Shown in pieces: positions 17,747-25,789 of a DNA stretch of 64,000 nucleotides (position 1 is its first letter; each line of letters opens with the position of its first letter). The stretch comes from Nonomuraea maritima (GTDB lineage: Bacteria > Actinomycetota > Actinomycetes > Streptosporangiales > Streptosporangiaceae), in contig NZ_FNFB01000003.1 of the NCBI RefSeq assembly GCF_900100395.1, positions 186,001 through 250,000 of the forward strand, in the 5' to 3' direction. The position numbers and the translations under genes were made by a program. The notes beneath the pieces are model-generated. The model did not search any database, was not told where the DNA came from, and saw only the letters and a program-made list of their open reading frames with translations.

Positions 17747-18661
17747 GTGACCGTCGTCGTGTGCGGTGAGGCGATGCTGCTGATGCTGGCCGAGCCCGGC
17801 ATCCCCTTGGAGCGGGCCACCGCGTTCCGCCGCTCCGTCGCAGGCGCGGAGAGCAACGTGGCCGCCGGACTCGCCCGCCTCGGACATGACGCGCGCTGGA
17901 TCGGCCGCCTCGGGGCCGACCCCGCGGGCCGCTCGGTGCTCGCCATGCTGCGCGCCGACGGCATCGACACCCGCCACGCCGTCGTCGACCCCGACGCGCC
18001 CACCGGCCTGCTCGTCCGCGACAGCCACCCGTCGCGGGCGATCGACGTGCAGTACTACCGCGCCGGCTCGGCCGCGTCGCGGCTCGCCCCCGACGAACTG
18101 TCGCCCGAGATGCTGGACGGCGCCCGCGTCGTCCACGTCACCGGCATCACGCCGATGCTGTCCGATTCGGCGCACCGGGCCACGCTGCGCCTGTTCGACC
18201 TCGCCCGCGAGGTGGGCGCGCTCGTCTCGTTCGACCCGAACATCCGCCTCAAGCTCGGCGCCCCCGAGCAGTGGCGCGAACGCGTCGCGCCACTCCTCGG
18301 CCGCGCCGACGTCGTCCTCGCGGGGGAGGACGAGCTGGAACTGCTCGGCGTCGACCCCGCCGCGCTCGGCGGGCCGGCGGTCGTCAAGCGGCGCGACAAG
18401 TCGGCGACGCTGGGCGAGCTGCGGCAGGAGGCGTTCCCGGTGCCGATGGTCGATCCCGTGGGTGCCGGTGACGCGTTCGCCGCCGGGTTCCTGTCGGGGC
18501 TGCTGCGCGGCGAGCCGTACGAGATCTGCCTGCGCGAGGCCGCCGCGGTGGCGGCGCTCGTGGTGCAGTGCGTCGGCGACACCGAGGGGCTGCCCGACCG
18601 GGCCGGGCTCGATCGGGCACTGGCCGGCTTCGCCGAAGCCGGGGAGACCGTACATCGTTGA
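17747..18661 (+). CDS. kdgK: PfkB-family sugar kinase, probable 2-keto-3-deoxygluconate (KDG) kinase
   Basis: A 304-residue ribokinase-fold enzyme: VVVCGEAMLLMLAEPG, the signature AGAESNVAAGLARLGHDARW, VSFDPNIRLKLG and the catalytic VDPVGAGDAFAAGFLSGLL. The segment DVQYYRAGSAASRLAPDELS fits KDG kinases that bind an open-chain sugar acid. It would phosphorylate 2-keto-3-deoxygluconate to KDPG in the cytosol. The next gene, a KDPG aldolase 10 bases downstream, would split that product to pyruvate and glyceraldehyde 3-phosphate, which strongly supports the assignment. GTG 17747 is preceded by GCGAGGAG; GTG 17738 is an alternative. Confidence 0.88.
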   Translation: MTVVVCGEAMLLMLAEPGIPLERATAFRRSVAGAESNVAAGLARLGHDARWIGRLGADPAGRSVLAMLRADGIDTRHAVVDPDAPTGLLVRDSHPSRAIDVQYYRAGSAASRLAPDELSPEMLDGARVVHVTGITPMLSDSAHRATLRLFDLAREVGALVSFDPNIRLKLGAPEQWRERVAPLLGRADVVLAGEDELELLGVDPAALGGPAVVKRRDKSATLGELRQEAFPVPMVDPVGAGDAFAAGFLSGLLRGEPYEICLREAAAVAALVVQCVGDTEGLPDRAGLDRALAGFAEAGETVHR

Positions 18662-18671
18662 GGGAGTAGTC

Positions 18672-19292
18672 GTGTATCGCTGGGAGACCGTCCAGGCAGT
18701 GACCGGCCAGCGCGTGTTCGGGATCGTGCGGAGCGCGAGCCCGGACGAGGCGGTGTCCGCCGCAGAGGCCGTGCTGGACGCCGGGCTGCGCGCCGTCGAG
18801 GTGGCGCTGACCACGCCCCGCGCCCTCACCGCCATCGCCCGGCTCACCGAGCAGCACCCGCAGGCGATCGTCGGCGCGGGAACCGTGCTGGATGCCGCCG
18901 CCGCCCGTGCGGCCGTCGAGAACGGCGCCCGCTTCCTGGTCGCGCCCAACCTGAACCCCGAGGTGATCCGCGCGGGCCACCGCTACGGCGTTCCCGTCTT
19001 CCCCGGCGTGTCCACTCCGAGCGAGATCATGCGCGCCCTGGAGGAGGGCGCCGACGCCGTCAAGATCTTCCCGGTGTCGGAGCTGTCGCCGTCCTGGCTG
19101 CGTGACCTGCGCGTCGCGCTGCCCCAGGTCCCGGCGATCCCCACCGGCGGCGTGACGATCGACACCGCGCCGGAGTGGATCGCGGCGGGCGCGGTCGCGT
19201 GCGGCATGGGCTCGGCCCTGACCTCGGGCGGCGCGCAGGCGGCCGGCGAGCGCGTCGCCAAGCTGCTGGACACGCTCGCCCAGGCCCGTTGA
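18672..19292 (+). CDS. KDPG/KHG aldolase (bifunctional 2-keto-4-hydroxyglutarate / KDPG aldolase)
   Basis: A 206-residue class I aldolase of the Eda family. The catalytic glutamate is in LRAVEVALTTPRAL, the glycine-rich IVGAGTVLDAAAARAAVENG lines the barrel, and the Schiff-base lysine is in ADAVKIFPVSELSPSWL. IPTGGVTIDTAPEWIAAGA ends the barrel. It cleaves KDPG (or KHG) to pyruvate and an aldehyde. GAGGGAG overlapping the end of the kinase gene serves as its ribosome-binding site, so the two are translationally linked. A second, diverged copy occurs at 37309-37920 in the Entner-Doudoroff operon. This one probably serves hexuronate or ketogluconate breakdown. Confidence 0.92.
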   Translation: MYRWETVQAVTGQRVFGIVRSASPDEAVSAAEAVLDAGLRAVEVALTTPRALTAIARLTEQHPQAIVGAGTVLDAAAARAAVENGARFLVAPNLNPEVIRAGHRYGVPVFPGVSTPSEIMRALEEGADAVKIFPVSELSPSWLRDLRVALPQVPAIPTGGVTIDTAPEWIAAGAVACGMGSALTSGGAQAAGERVAKLLDTLAQAR

Positions 19293-19326
19293 CCGCACCA
19301 CCCACCCGACCACGAGGAGACCAGGC

Positions 19327-20232
19327 ATGACCGTCGCCGTCCACGTCGGCCCCGAGCCGTCACCCGCCCTCGACGACGCCGTACGCCGGGGCGGCGGGCG
19401 CGTCGCACCCCTGCAGGAGGCCGAGGCGATCGTCTACCACGGCGGCGGCGCCGCCGAGCGGCTGCGTTCCATGCTGCACGAGGGCATCCGCTGGGTGCAG
19501 CTCCCGAGCGCGGGCGTCGAACGGTGGGTGGACGCCGGCGTCGTCACCCGTCACCCCGTCTTCACCGCCGCCACCGGCGCGTACGGACCTCAGGTGGCCG
19601 AGCACGCGCTGGCCCTCATGCTGGCCGCGGCGCGCGGCCTGCACCGGGCGGCCAGGGCCACGACCTGGGGCGCCACCAGGTCGGTGGAACTCGCCGGCTC
19701 GACCGTCGCGATCGTCGGCTGCGGCGGCATCGGGCGGGCCCTGATCCGGCTGCTGGAGCCGTTCGGGTGCACGATCGTGGCCGTCACCGACCGCGGCGAG
19801 GTGCCCGGCGCCGCCCGCGTGCTGCCGCGCGCCCGCTACCGCGAGGCGCTGCCCGACGCCGCGTACGTGGTCGTCGCCGCGCCCGCCACGCCCGGCACCC
19901 GTGGCATGTTCGGCGCCCACGAGTTCGGCCTCATGCGCGAGGACGCGTGGCTGGTGAACATCGCGCGCGGCAGCCTCGTCGTCACAGGCGACCTGGTGGA
20001 CGCGCTGCGTGCGGGCCGGATCGGCGGGGCGGCGCTCGACGTCACCGACCCCGAGCCGCTGCCCGACGGCCATCCGCTGTGGGAGCTGGAGAACGTCCTC
20101 ATCACCCCGCACACCGCGAACCCGTACCCGGCCTACTGGCGCGCGCTGACCGAACGCGTCACCGAGAACGTCAGGCGCTTCGCCGCCGGGGAGCCGCTCG
20201 ACGGGGTCGTCTCCCCGGAACAGGGCTTCTAG
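19327..20232 (+). CDS. D-isomer-specific 2-hydroxyacid dehydrogenase
   Basis: A 301-residue NAD(P)-dependent dehydrogenase. The nucleotide fold has VAIVGCGGIGRALIRLLEPF, with catalytic region VNIARGSLVVTGDLVDAL, the Glu in ALDVTDPEPLPDGHPLW and the His in VLITPHTANPYPAY. It reduces a 2-keto acid or oxidises the D-2-hydroxy acid in the cytosol. It starts 34 bases after the aldolase on the same strand, so it probably belongs to the same operon and may handle a sugar-acid keto group. Its stop codon lies in a 15-bp tandem duplication shared with the end of the convergent ACC deaminase gene. Confidence 0.9.
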   Translation: MTVAVHVGPEPSPALDDAVRRGGGRVAPLQEAEAIVYHGGGAAERLRSMLHEGIRWVQLPSAGVERWVDAGVVTRHPVFTAATGAYGPQVAEHALALMLAAARGLHRAARATTWGATRSVELAGSTVAIVGCGGIGRALIRLLEPFGCTIVAVTDRGEVPGAARVLPRARYREALPDAAYVVVAAPATPGTRGMFGAHEFGLMREDAWLVNIARGSLVVTGDLVDALRAGRIGGAALDVTDPEPLPDGHPLWELENVLITPHTANPYPAYWRALTERVTENVRRFAAGEPLDGVVSPEQGF

Positions 20233-20246
20233 GAACAGGGCTTCTA
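20217..20246. repeat. 15-bp tandem duplication spanning two convergent stop codons
   Basis: GGAACAGGGCTTCTA occurs twice without a gap. The first copy supplies the TAG of the 2-hydroxyacid dehydrogenase (+). The second supplies, on the other strand, the TAG of the ACC deaminase (-). The duplication added a neutral spacer between convergent genes. Confidence 0.9.
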
Positions 20247-21251
20247 GCGGAAGACGCCGCTGTAGGCGTTGAGCGCGGGCTGGCCGCCGAGGTGGACGTA
20301 CAGGACGTTCGCGTCCGCCGGGATGTCGCCGCGCCGGACGAGGTCGATGAGCCCGGCCATCGACTTCCCCTCGTAGACGGGGTCGAGGATCACGCCTTCG
20401 AGCCGTCCGGTGAGCCGGATGGCGTCGAGCGTCGACCGCACGGGGACGCCGTACGCGTCGCCCGCCCAGCCCTCCAGCACCGTGATCTCGTCGTCGCCGA
20501 GGTCACGGCCGAGACCGATGAGCTCGGCCGTGGCCCGCGCGATCTTCTCCACCTGCGCCCGGGTCTCGGCGAGCCTGGCGGAGGCGTCGATGCCCAGCAC
20601 CCGGCGCGGCCGGTCCTGGCCCGCGAAGCCGGCGATCATGCCCGCCTGGGTGCTTCCCGTGACGCTGCACACCACGACGGTGTCGAAGAAGACGCCGAGC
20701 TCCTGTTCCTGCCGTTGCACCTCGTAGGCCCAGCTGGCGAAGCCGAGCCCGCCCAGGCGGTGGTCGGACGCCCCGGCCGGGATCGCGTACGGACGGCCGC
20801 CCGCCGCGGCGATGTCCTCCAGGGCCGCCTGCCAGCTCTCCTTGAAGCCGATGCCGAACCCGGCCTCCACCAGGCGGACGTCGGCCCCCATGAGCCGTGA
20901 CAGCAGGATGTTGCCGACCTTGTCGTTGACCGCGTCGGGCCAGTCGACCCAGCTCTCCTGGACGAGGACGGCCTTCAGCCCGAGCCTGGCGGCGACCGCG
21001 GCCACCTGCCGGGTGTGGTTGGACTGGACGCCGCCGATGGTGACCAGGGTGTCCGCGCCCTGGGCGAGCGCGTCGGGGATCAGGTACTCCAGCTTGCGGG
21101 TCTTGTTCCCGCCGAACGCCAGCCCGCTGTTGCAGTCCTCCCGCTTGGCCCAGACGCGGGCCCCGCCGAGGTGGTCGCTGAGCCGGTCGAGCGGGTGGAC
21201 GGGACTCGGACCGAACAGCAGGGGATAGCGCTCGAAGTCGTCGATGGACAT
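20244..21251 (-). CDS. acdS: 1-aminocyclopropane-1-carboxylate deaminase
   Basis: A 335-residue PLP enzyme very close in pattern to ACC deaminases: [39 protein letters not shown] (the PLP lysine is in GGNK), [39 protein letters not shown], and the end [18 protein letters not shown]. The RKLEYL and TRQVAAVAA blocks are those of true AcdS rather than plain D-cysteine desulfhydrase. It converts ACC, the ethylene precursor of plants, to 2-oxobutyrate and ammonia, a trait of plant-associated bacteria. It lies 73 bases downstream of a GntR gene on the same strand. Substrate is inferred from motifs; a D-cysteine desulfhydrase role cannot be fully excluded. Confidence 0.88.
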   Translation of the reverse strand: MSIDDFERYPLLFGPSPVHPLDRLSDHLGGARVWAKREDCNSGLAFGGNKTRKLEYLIPDALAQGADTLVTIGGVQSNHTRQVAAVAARLGLKAVLVQESWVDWPDAVNDKVGNILLSRLMGADVRLVEAGFGIGFKESWQAALEDIAAAGGRPYAIPAGASDHRLGGLGFASWAYEVQRQEQELGVFFDTVVVCSVTGSTQAGMIAGFAGQDRPRRVLGIDASARLAETRAQVEKIARATAELIGLGRDLGDDEITVLEGWAGDAYGVPVRSTLDAIRLTGRLEGVILDPVYEGKSMAGLIDLVRRGDIPADANVLYVHLGGQPALNAYSGVFR

Positions 21252-21324
21252 GCGCGGCCTCCATGGGGGAGCGGAGTGTCGTCAGTGCTCGGAGTCGGGG
21301 CTTCGGGAGACGGTTGTCAGGGAC

Positions 21325-22011
21325 TCACTGCTCGGGTGGGGAGTTCTCGTCGCCGAGCATCGTGTCGAGGAGCGGCGCGAGGGTCATCCAGTTGGCGCGG
21401 ACGGCGAGCGCCGCGCCCTCCACCTCGCCCGCCTCGCACAGCGCGATGATCCGCTCGTGCTGGGCGAGCGACCCGCGTCCGCTCAGCGAGGAGAACCGGA
21501 TCCGCTCCACCCGCCGCAGCACCGGCGTGAACTGGTCGAGGACGGTACGGATCGCCGGGTTGGCGGAGGCGGTCACCGGCACGGCGTGGAAGGCGTCGTC
21601 GGCGGCGAGCGCCGCGTCGACGTCGTCGCGGCGCAGGGCGTCGGCGAAGCGCGCGTTGGCCTCGCGCATGGCGTCGAGTTCGGTTTCGGACAGGTACGGC
21701 AGCGCCTCCCGCACGGCGAGCTCGTGCATGGCGGCGGTCACCGACTGCGCGGCGCGCACGGCACGCACGTCCACCTCGCTGACGATGGTGTAACGCCCCG
21801 GTTTGGTACGCACCAGCCCGGCCTGCTCCAGCCGGGTCAGCGCCTCCCGTACGGGAGTCCGGCTCACGCCCAGCCAGGCGGCGAGATCGCCGTCGTTGAG
21901 CCGCTCACCGGGGGCGAGCGTGCCGTCCACGATGGCGTCCCTGATCGCGCGGTACGCGTCATCCCGGAGCAACGACCGGGCGACGACCCCTCGGTTCTGC
22001 GGTACCGGCAT
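21325..22011 (-). CDS. GntR-family (FCD) regulator, probable regulator of the acdS gene
   Basis: A 228-residue regulator. The winged HTH is at residues 10-75 (AYRAIRDAIVDGTLAPGERL, then LAAWLGVSRTPVREALTRLE). The all-helical FCD ligand domain has ADDAFHAVPVTASANPAIRT with the metal-site Asp and His. FCD-type GntR proteins sense carboxylic or amino acids. ATG 22011 is chosen because the HTH begins soon after. A perfect palindrome TGCAATATATTGCA overlaps this start codon and is the probable autoregulatory operator. The downstream ACC deaminase gene is the likely target; in proteobacteria acdS is commonly controlled by an Lrp-type regulator, so a GntR pairing is notable. Confidence 0.9.
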   Translation of the reverse strand: MPVPQNRGVVARSLLRDDAYRAIRDAIVDGTLAPGERLNDGDLAAWLGVSRTPVREALTRLEQAGLVRTKPGRYTIVSEVDVRAVRAAQSVTAAMHELAVREALPYLSETELDAMREANARFADALRRDDVDAALAADDAFHAVPVTASANPAIRTVLDQFTPVLRRVERIRFSSLSGRGSLAQHERIIALCEAGEVEGAALAVRANWMTLAPLLDTMLGDENSPPEQ

Positions 22012-22024
22012 GCAATATATTGCA
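22011..22024. promoter_or_regulatory. Perfect 14-bp palindrome, probable GntR operator
   Basis: TGCAATATATTGCA is perfectly symmetric and AT-rich in a 72% GC context. It overlaps the start codon of the GntR gene and extends upstream of it. Binding there would block initiation of the GntR-acdS transcript and probably RNA polymerase access. FCD-type GntR proteins are known to bind short AT-centred palindromes of this sort. Confidence 0.75.
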
Positions 22025-22426
22025 CATCGCACCTCAGGACGCGTCAAGACGTGCTCGCCTTGGAGTCGGGCGCGTGGATGGTGCCGCCGACGACGCATGC
22101 GGTGGAGCGACAACGTGGTGATGGCCTTTTCCGACATTTCCTGCCGCTTTGGCCCTATAGGGGAAGTGCTGTCAACAGGGCCTTTACCGCTGTGAGGCAT
22201 GGGTGGCATCGGGGTGTGTGTCGCCGCAGATCCGCCCGCCCCATAGAATGGTAAAGGGCGATAAGTTAGCAGAAAAAACAAAGCCAAGCTAGTAATGTCT
22301 GTTGTCGTGATAAAAGCCGACTTTTGCCTTTTCATGGTGGCGAAGTGTCGCCACGGGCAGCACCGGAAGAAATGACGACGTTGTCATCGGGACGATACAC
22401 AGGCCATCCGGTCCGCCGGTCGAAGG
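22025..22426. other. Long intergenic region, AT-rich, small hairpin
   Basis: About 400 bases without a supported gene, between the GntR start and the PP2C gene end. It contains an AT-rich block around 22259-22330 (GATAAGTTAGCAGAAAAAAC, then GTGATAAAAGCCGACTTTTG). A perfect hairpin lies at 22337-22354 (GTGGCGA-AGTG-TCGCCAC) with no U-tract. It probably holds the GntR promoter and the 3' end of the phosphatase transcript. A small RNA is possible but not shown. Confidence 0.5.
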
Positions 22427-24463
22427 TCAGGCGCCGGGGACCCGGACCGCGATCATGGCGATGTCGTCCGAGCACGCCGCGGTCAGGCCGGTGAGCAGGC
22501 CGTCGCAGAAGTCGTCGAGCGGGGCGCGGGCGAGGGCCGCGGCCTTGCGGCGCAGCCGTTCCAGTCCCGAGTCGAGGTGCTCGCCCGGCACCTCGATCAG
22601 GCCGTCGGTGTAGAGAAGCAGCGTGCTCCGCAGCGGCAGCGCGGCGACGGCGCTGGTGCGCGGCAGGTCGGAACCCACCCCGAGCAGCGGGTTGACCGCG
22701 CCCGCGAGATAGCGGGCCTCGCCGTCGCAGGTCACCAGCAGGGGCGGCGGGTGCCCGGCCACCGAGTAGCTGAGTCGCCAGCCGCCGTCGTCGCAGACGC
22801 TCAGGCGCGCCAGGACGCAGGTCGCCACGCACTCGGGGCAGAGGGACTCGGTGGCGACGTTCAACCGGCGCAGGATCTCGCCGGGAGACTGCTCACAGTC
22901 CATCGACAGGCCTCTGAGCATGTTGCGCAACTGGCTCATCGCGACGGCCGCCTTCAGGTCGTGCCCGGCCACGTCGCCGATGGTCAGGAGCAGGGAGCCG
23001 CACGGCGGCACGAACGAGTCGTACCAGTCGCCGCCGATCTCCGCCGAGGTGGCACACGGCTGGTAGCGGGCGGTGATCTCCAGCCCCGCGACCTTCGGCG
23101 GCTGCGGGAGCAGGCAGTGCTGCAGCGCGAGGGCGACCCGCTGGGTGTGCTGGAACCGCATCGCGTTGCGGAGATGGGCGTGCGCGTGGTTCAGCATCTG
23201 CTGCAGCAGGGTCACGTCAGCCGCGCCGAGCGGTTCGCGGTCCTCGCACACCACGGCGGCGACCACCGCCGCCACGGCGCCGTCCACGACCACCGGCACC
23301 AGGCTCAGACTGTTGACCTCGGCGGCGATGATCCACTCCCTGACGTGGCGCGCGACACCCGGCGGCGGCTCGCCCCTGCGGAAGTTCCAGCGGACCGGCC
23401 GGCGACTGGTGACTGCCTCGACGAAATGGCTGTCGGGGCCGAACGTCACCGGGCCCGTCGGGGGAGGGTTGCCCCGCGTCCGCGCGATGGAGACCAGGAG
23501 CTCGCTGGTCAGCGGCACTGACTCCTCCTGCGTGTCCGGCAGCACGTAGATGCAGCAGGCGTCCGCCAGGGTGGACACGATCACGTCGGCGAGCGCGTGC
23601 AGCACGTCCTCCAGGCCGGCGAGGTCCTCGGTCGCCGCGGCCGCCTGGTCGAGCAGCTTCCTGCGGCGTTCCTCCTGCCACTCCTCCTCGACGTCGGCGA
23701 TGGTTCCGATCCATTCGACCACCTGGCCGTCGCGGACGATGGGCACGCCGCGTTCGCGGACGTGCCGGTAGGAGCCGTCCCTCATCCTCACCCGGAAGCT
23801 CTGGTTCCAGCAGCTCAGCCGCTGGTCCACCGCCGTGAGCCAGGTCCTCCTGGTCCGTTCCCGGTCATCGGGGTGGACGGCGCTCAGCCAGCCGTCCCCG
23901 CAGTACTCCTCCCACCGCATGCCGGTGTAGCGCTCCCATCCGGGGCACGGCTCCTTCGGCCTGCCTTGCAGATCACACACCCAGATCGCCTGCTTCTGCA
24001 GGCCGGTCAGGCTCTCGAAGCGCTGCAGGGTGGTGCGCCGCTCCTCCCTGACGGACTCGATCGCCCGCGCGAGGTCGACCCGTTCCGTGACGTCCACGGT
24101 TCTGATCAACAGGCCCGGCTCGCCGCCTCTGAGCGAGATCTTCGATATCCCGATCGAGGCGAAGGGCTCGATGTCAGCCGCGTCCGGTTCCCCGCAGGCG
24201 AAGGCGAAGTTCTCCAGGTCGATCGGCTCGCCGGTCTCCAGCACCCGGTCGAGCCGGGTGAAGAAGCTCTGCGTGCGAAGGTCACCGAACGCCTCCCGGA
24301 CCGGAACGCCCAGCTCCCGCTCGCCGGCGATGTTCCTGTACGCGTTATTCATATAGATCAGCCGATGGGTGGAGCCGCTCGTCACGGCCACGCCCACCGG
24401 ATCGAAATCAAAGACGTGCAGGGCTATGCCATCCAACAACTGGGCGTCGACGTACTCCATCAT
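22427..24463 (-). CDS. PAS/GAF-domain SpoIIE-type PP2C phosphatase (RsbU/RsbP-like)
   Basis: About 678 residues. The order is a first PAS (about 10-130, with LIYMNNAYRNIAGERELGVP), a second PAS with PAC (about 150-275, HPDDRERTRRTWLTAVDQRL), a GAF-like domain (about 290-430), and a SpoIIE/PP2C catalytic domain (about 450-675). The catalytic domain shows ATSAEIGGDWYDSFV, TIGDVAGHDLKAAVAMSQLR, LLLYTDGLIEVPGEHLD and CSDDIAMIAVRV, the metal-binding Asp motifs. Such proteins dephosphorylate anti-sigma-factor antagonists in stress or development signalling. No antagonist or anti-sigma gene is adjacent. Two ATGs (24463, 24460) follow AAAGGAAAAGG; an ATG at 24508 has no ribosome-binding site. Confidence 0.92.
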   Translation of the reverse strand: MMEYVDAQLLDGIALHVFDFDPVGVAVTSGSTHRLIYMNNAYRNIAGERELGVPVREAFGDLRTQSFFTRLDRVLETGEPIDLENFAFACGEPDAADIEPFASIGISKISLRGGEPGLLIRTVDVTERVDLARAIESVREERRTTLQRFESLTGLQKQAIWVCDLQGRPKEPCPGWERYTGMRWEEYCGDGWLSAVHPDDRERTRRTWLTAVDQRLSCWNQSFRVRMRDGSYRHVRERGVPIVRDGQVVEWIGTIADVEEEWQEERRRKLLDQAAAATEDLAGLEDVLHALADVIVSTLADACCIYVLPDTQEESVPLTSELLVSIARTRGNPPPTGPVTFGPDSHFVEAVTSRRPVRWNFRRGEPPPGVARHVREWIIAAEVNSLSLVPVVVDGAVAAVVAAVVCEDREPLGAADVTLLQQMLNHAHAHLRNAMRFQHTQRVALALQHCLLPQPPKVAGLEITARYQPCATSAEIGGDWYDSFVPPCGSLLLTIGDVAGHDLKAAVAMSQLRNMLRGLSMDCEQSPGEILRRLNVATESLCPECVATCVLARLSVCDDGGWRLSYSVAGHPPPLLVTCDGEARYLAGAVNPLLGVGSDLPRTSAVAALPLRSTLLLYTDGLIEVPGEHLDSGLERLRRKAAALARAPLDDFCDGLLTGLTAACSDDIAMIAVRVPGA

Positions 24464-24597
24464 CCTTTTCCTTTTGCGCTTCGTCCCGTTAGTACAAATG
24501 CCGCGCAAATGAGATGGAAGACATCAACCGCTTTTTTGGTGGGGACGTTGCGCAGGATCTCCGTACATAGATGGGCGTATCGTCGCTGTCAAGTGCC

Positions 24598-25665
24598 TCA
24601 GTGCAATATGAAGGTGCCGCCTGCGGTCGTCGCCAGGTCGGCTCCGAAGGCGGCTGCCGGCGTCCAGGCCCCGGGCCTGCCGGCGCCACGGGACAGCATT
24701 TCGGTGACGGTGGCGGTGACGTCGGCCGTGAAGTCCATGCCGTCGCCGGCGCGGAGCCATCCCTCGTGCCGGGTGCCGTCCGGCCACTCGACGACGGCGT
24801 GCCCCCAGGAGTGCTCGCGGGGGCGGGGGGTGGCCTTGGTTCGCACCCGGCCGAGCCGGTCGATGACGAGGCGGCGCACCGCAGGGAAGGACAGCAGGCG
24901 GCCGAGCGCCGGGAGCAGCGCACGTACCAGGGGAGCGGCCGGCACGAGAGCGGACGTGGCGGTGACGAACGGTGCCCCGCTCGCCGCGTGCGCCGCGACG
25001 AGGTCGCCGGACGCGACACCCGCCGACGTCGCCGACTCCCCGTCGGGAAAGGTGAGGCGCTGCGGGTCCGCGCCGAGGGGCGCCGTCACGAGCCGCCCGT
25101 TCTCGTACCGTCGTCCACCGGAGGTGAGCACGTCCACGATGCTCGCCGCCAGGGCGGCGCCGAGCGTGCCGGCCTCGACGGACACCGAGGCCGCGGCGTC
25201 GGTTCGCACCCGGTGCGGCGTGGGCCGGCCCGCGCGGAGCTTCGCCACCACCGCCTCCGTCGCCAGCACGCCGAATCCGGCGCCGGTGACCAGGGTGCTG
25301 CCCGCGCGCGTCGCCTCGTCGTGCAGGGCGAGCAGCCCGTTCACGGCGACCACGTCGTTGGCCTGGTCGACGTAGTGGCCGCCGGGCATGCAGGCGCGGG
25401 CGATCACCGGTGCGGTGGCGGCGAAGGCGCCCATGGTGTTCACCACCACCCGCGGCCGCGCCCGGACGATCTCGTCGGCGATCCGCTCGGCCGAGTCCGC
25501 GACGACGACCTTCGCGTCTGCAGGAAGGCCGGCCGCGAGCAGCCGCTCCCGGCTGCGGCCGACCGGCACGACCGTCAGTCCCCGCGCCGCCAGTCGCCTG
25601 GCCACGCCCCGGCCCACCCGCCCGGTCGCCCCGACGATCCATACCTCGTCGTTCGTCCTGCTCAT
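24598..25665 (-). CDS. Saccharopine dehydrogenase-like NAD(P)-binding protein
   Basis: A 355-residue Rossmann-fold protein: WIVGATGRVGRGVARRLAAR at the N-terminus, then RPRVVVNTMGAFAATAPVIA and CMPGGHYVDQANDVVAV, the layout of the saccharopine dehydrogenase/trans-acting enoyl reductase group. Middle and C-terminal parts are alpha/beta with no membrane segment. It would use NAD(P)H in the cytosol on an unknown substrate. The gene is divergent from a TetR gene; two GACACAGTG-containing sites lie between them, so TetR probably controls it. Similar TetR-controlled oxidoreductases often detoxify xenobiotics. Confidence 0.88.
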   Translation of the reverse strand: MSRTNDEVWIVGATGRVGRGVARRLAARGLTVVPVGRSRERLLAAGLPADAKVVVADSAERIADEIVRARPRVVVNTMGAFAATAPVIARACMPGGHYVDQANDVVAVNGLLALHDEATRAGSTLVTGAGFGVLATEAVVAKLRAGRPTPHRVRTDAAASVSVEAGTLGAALAASIVDVLTSGGRRYENGRLVTAPLGADPQRLTFPDGESATSAGVASGDLVAAHAASGAPFVTATSALVPAAPLVRALLPALGRLLSFPAVRRLVIDRLGRVRTKATPRPREHSWGHAVVEWPDGTRHEGWLRAGDGMDFTADVTATVTEMLSRGAGRPGAWTPAAAFGADLATTAGGTFILH

Positions 25666-25719
25666 GCGAACGTCACCTCGCCTGGTCCTGGCCGCACCGG
25701 GGACGGGCGCCCCAGTGAT

Positions 25720-25732
25720 GACACAGTGTGTC
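25720..25732. promoter_or_regulatory. Palindromic operator 1 between TetR and saccharopine dehydrogenase-like genes
   Basis: GACACAGTGTGTC is a perfect 6-1-6 inverted repeat in the divergent intergenic region. The same GACACAGTG core recurs 35 bases away (25755). It is a good candidate for TetR binding and lies about 55 bases upstream of the oxidoreductase start. Confidence 0.7.
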
Positions 25733-25754
25733 GTGACTGCAGGCTAGCACTGAC

Positions 25755-25767
25755 GACACAGTGAGAC
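25755..25767. promoter_or_regulatory. Operator 2, imperfect copy of the GACACAGTG palindrome
   Basis: GACACAGTGAGAC repeats operator 1 with two differences in the right half. It lies 23 bases before the TetR start codon, suited to autorepression. The 35-bp distance between the sites puts them on roughly the same DNA face. Confidence 0.6.
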
Positions 25768-25789
25768 ATCACCTGTTACAGTCGACCCC

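Noticed and set aside
22337..22354. Hairpin GTGGCGA-AGTG-TCGCCAC as a terminator or riboswitch part.
   Set aside because: The stem is only 7 bp with no U-tract and lies 73 bases from the nearest gene end. It is noted but not called.
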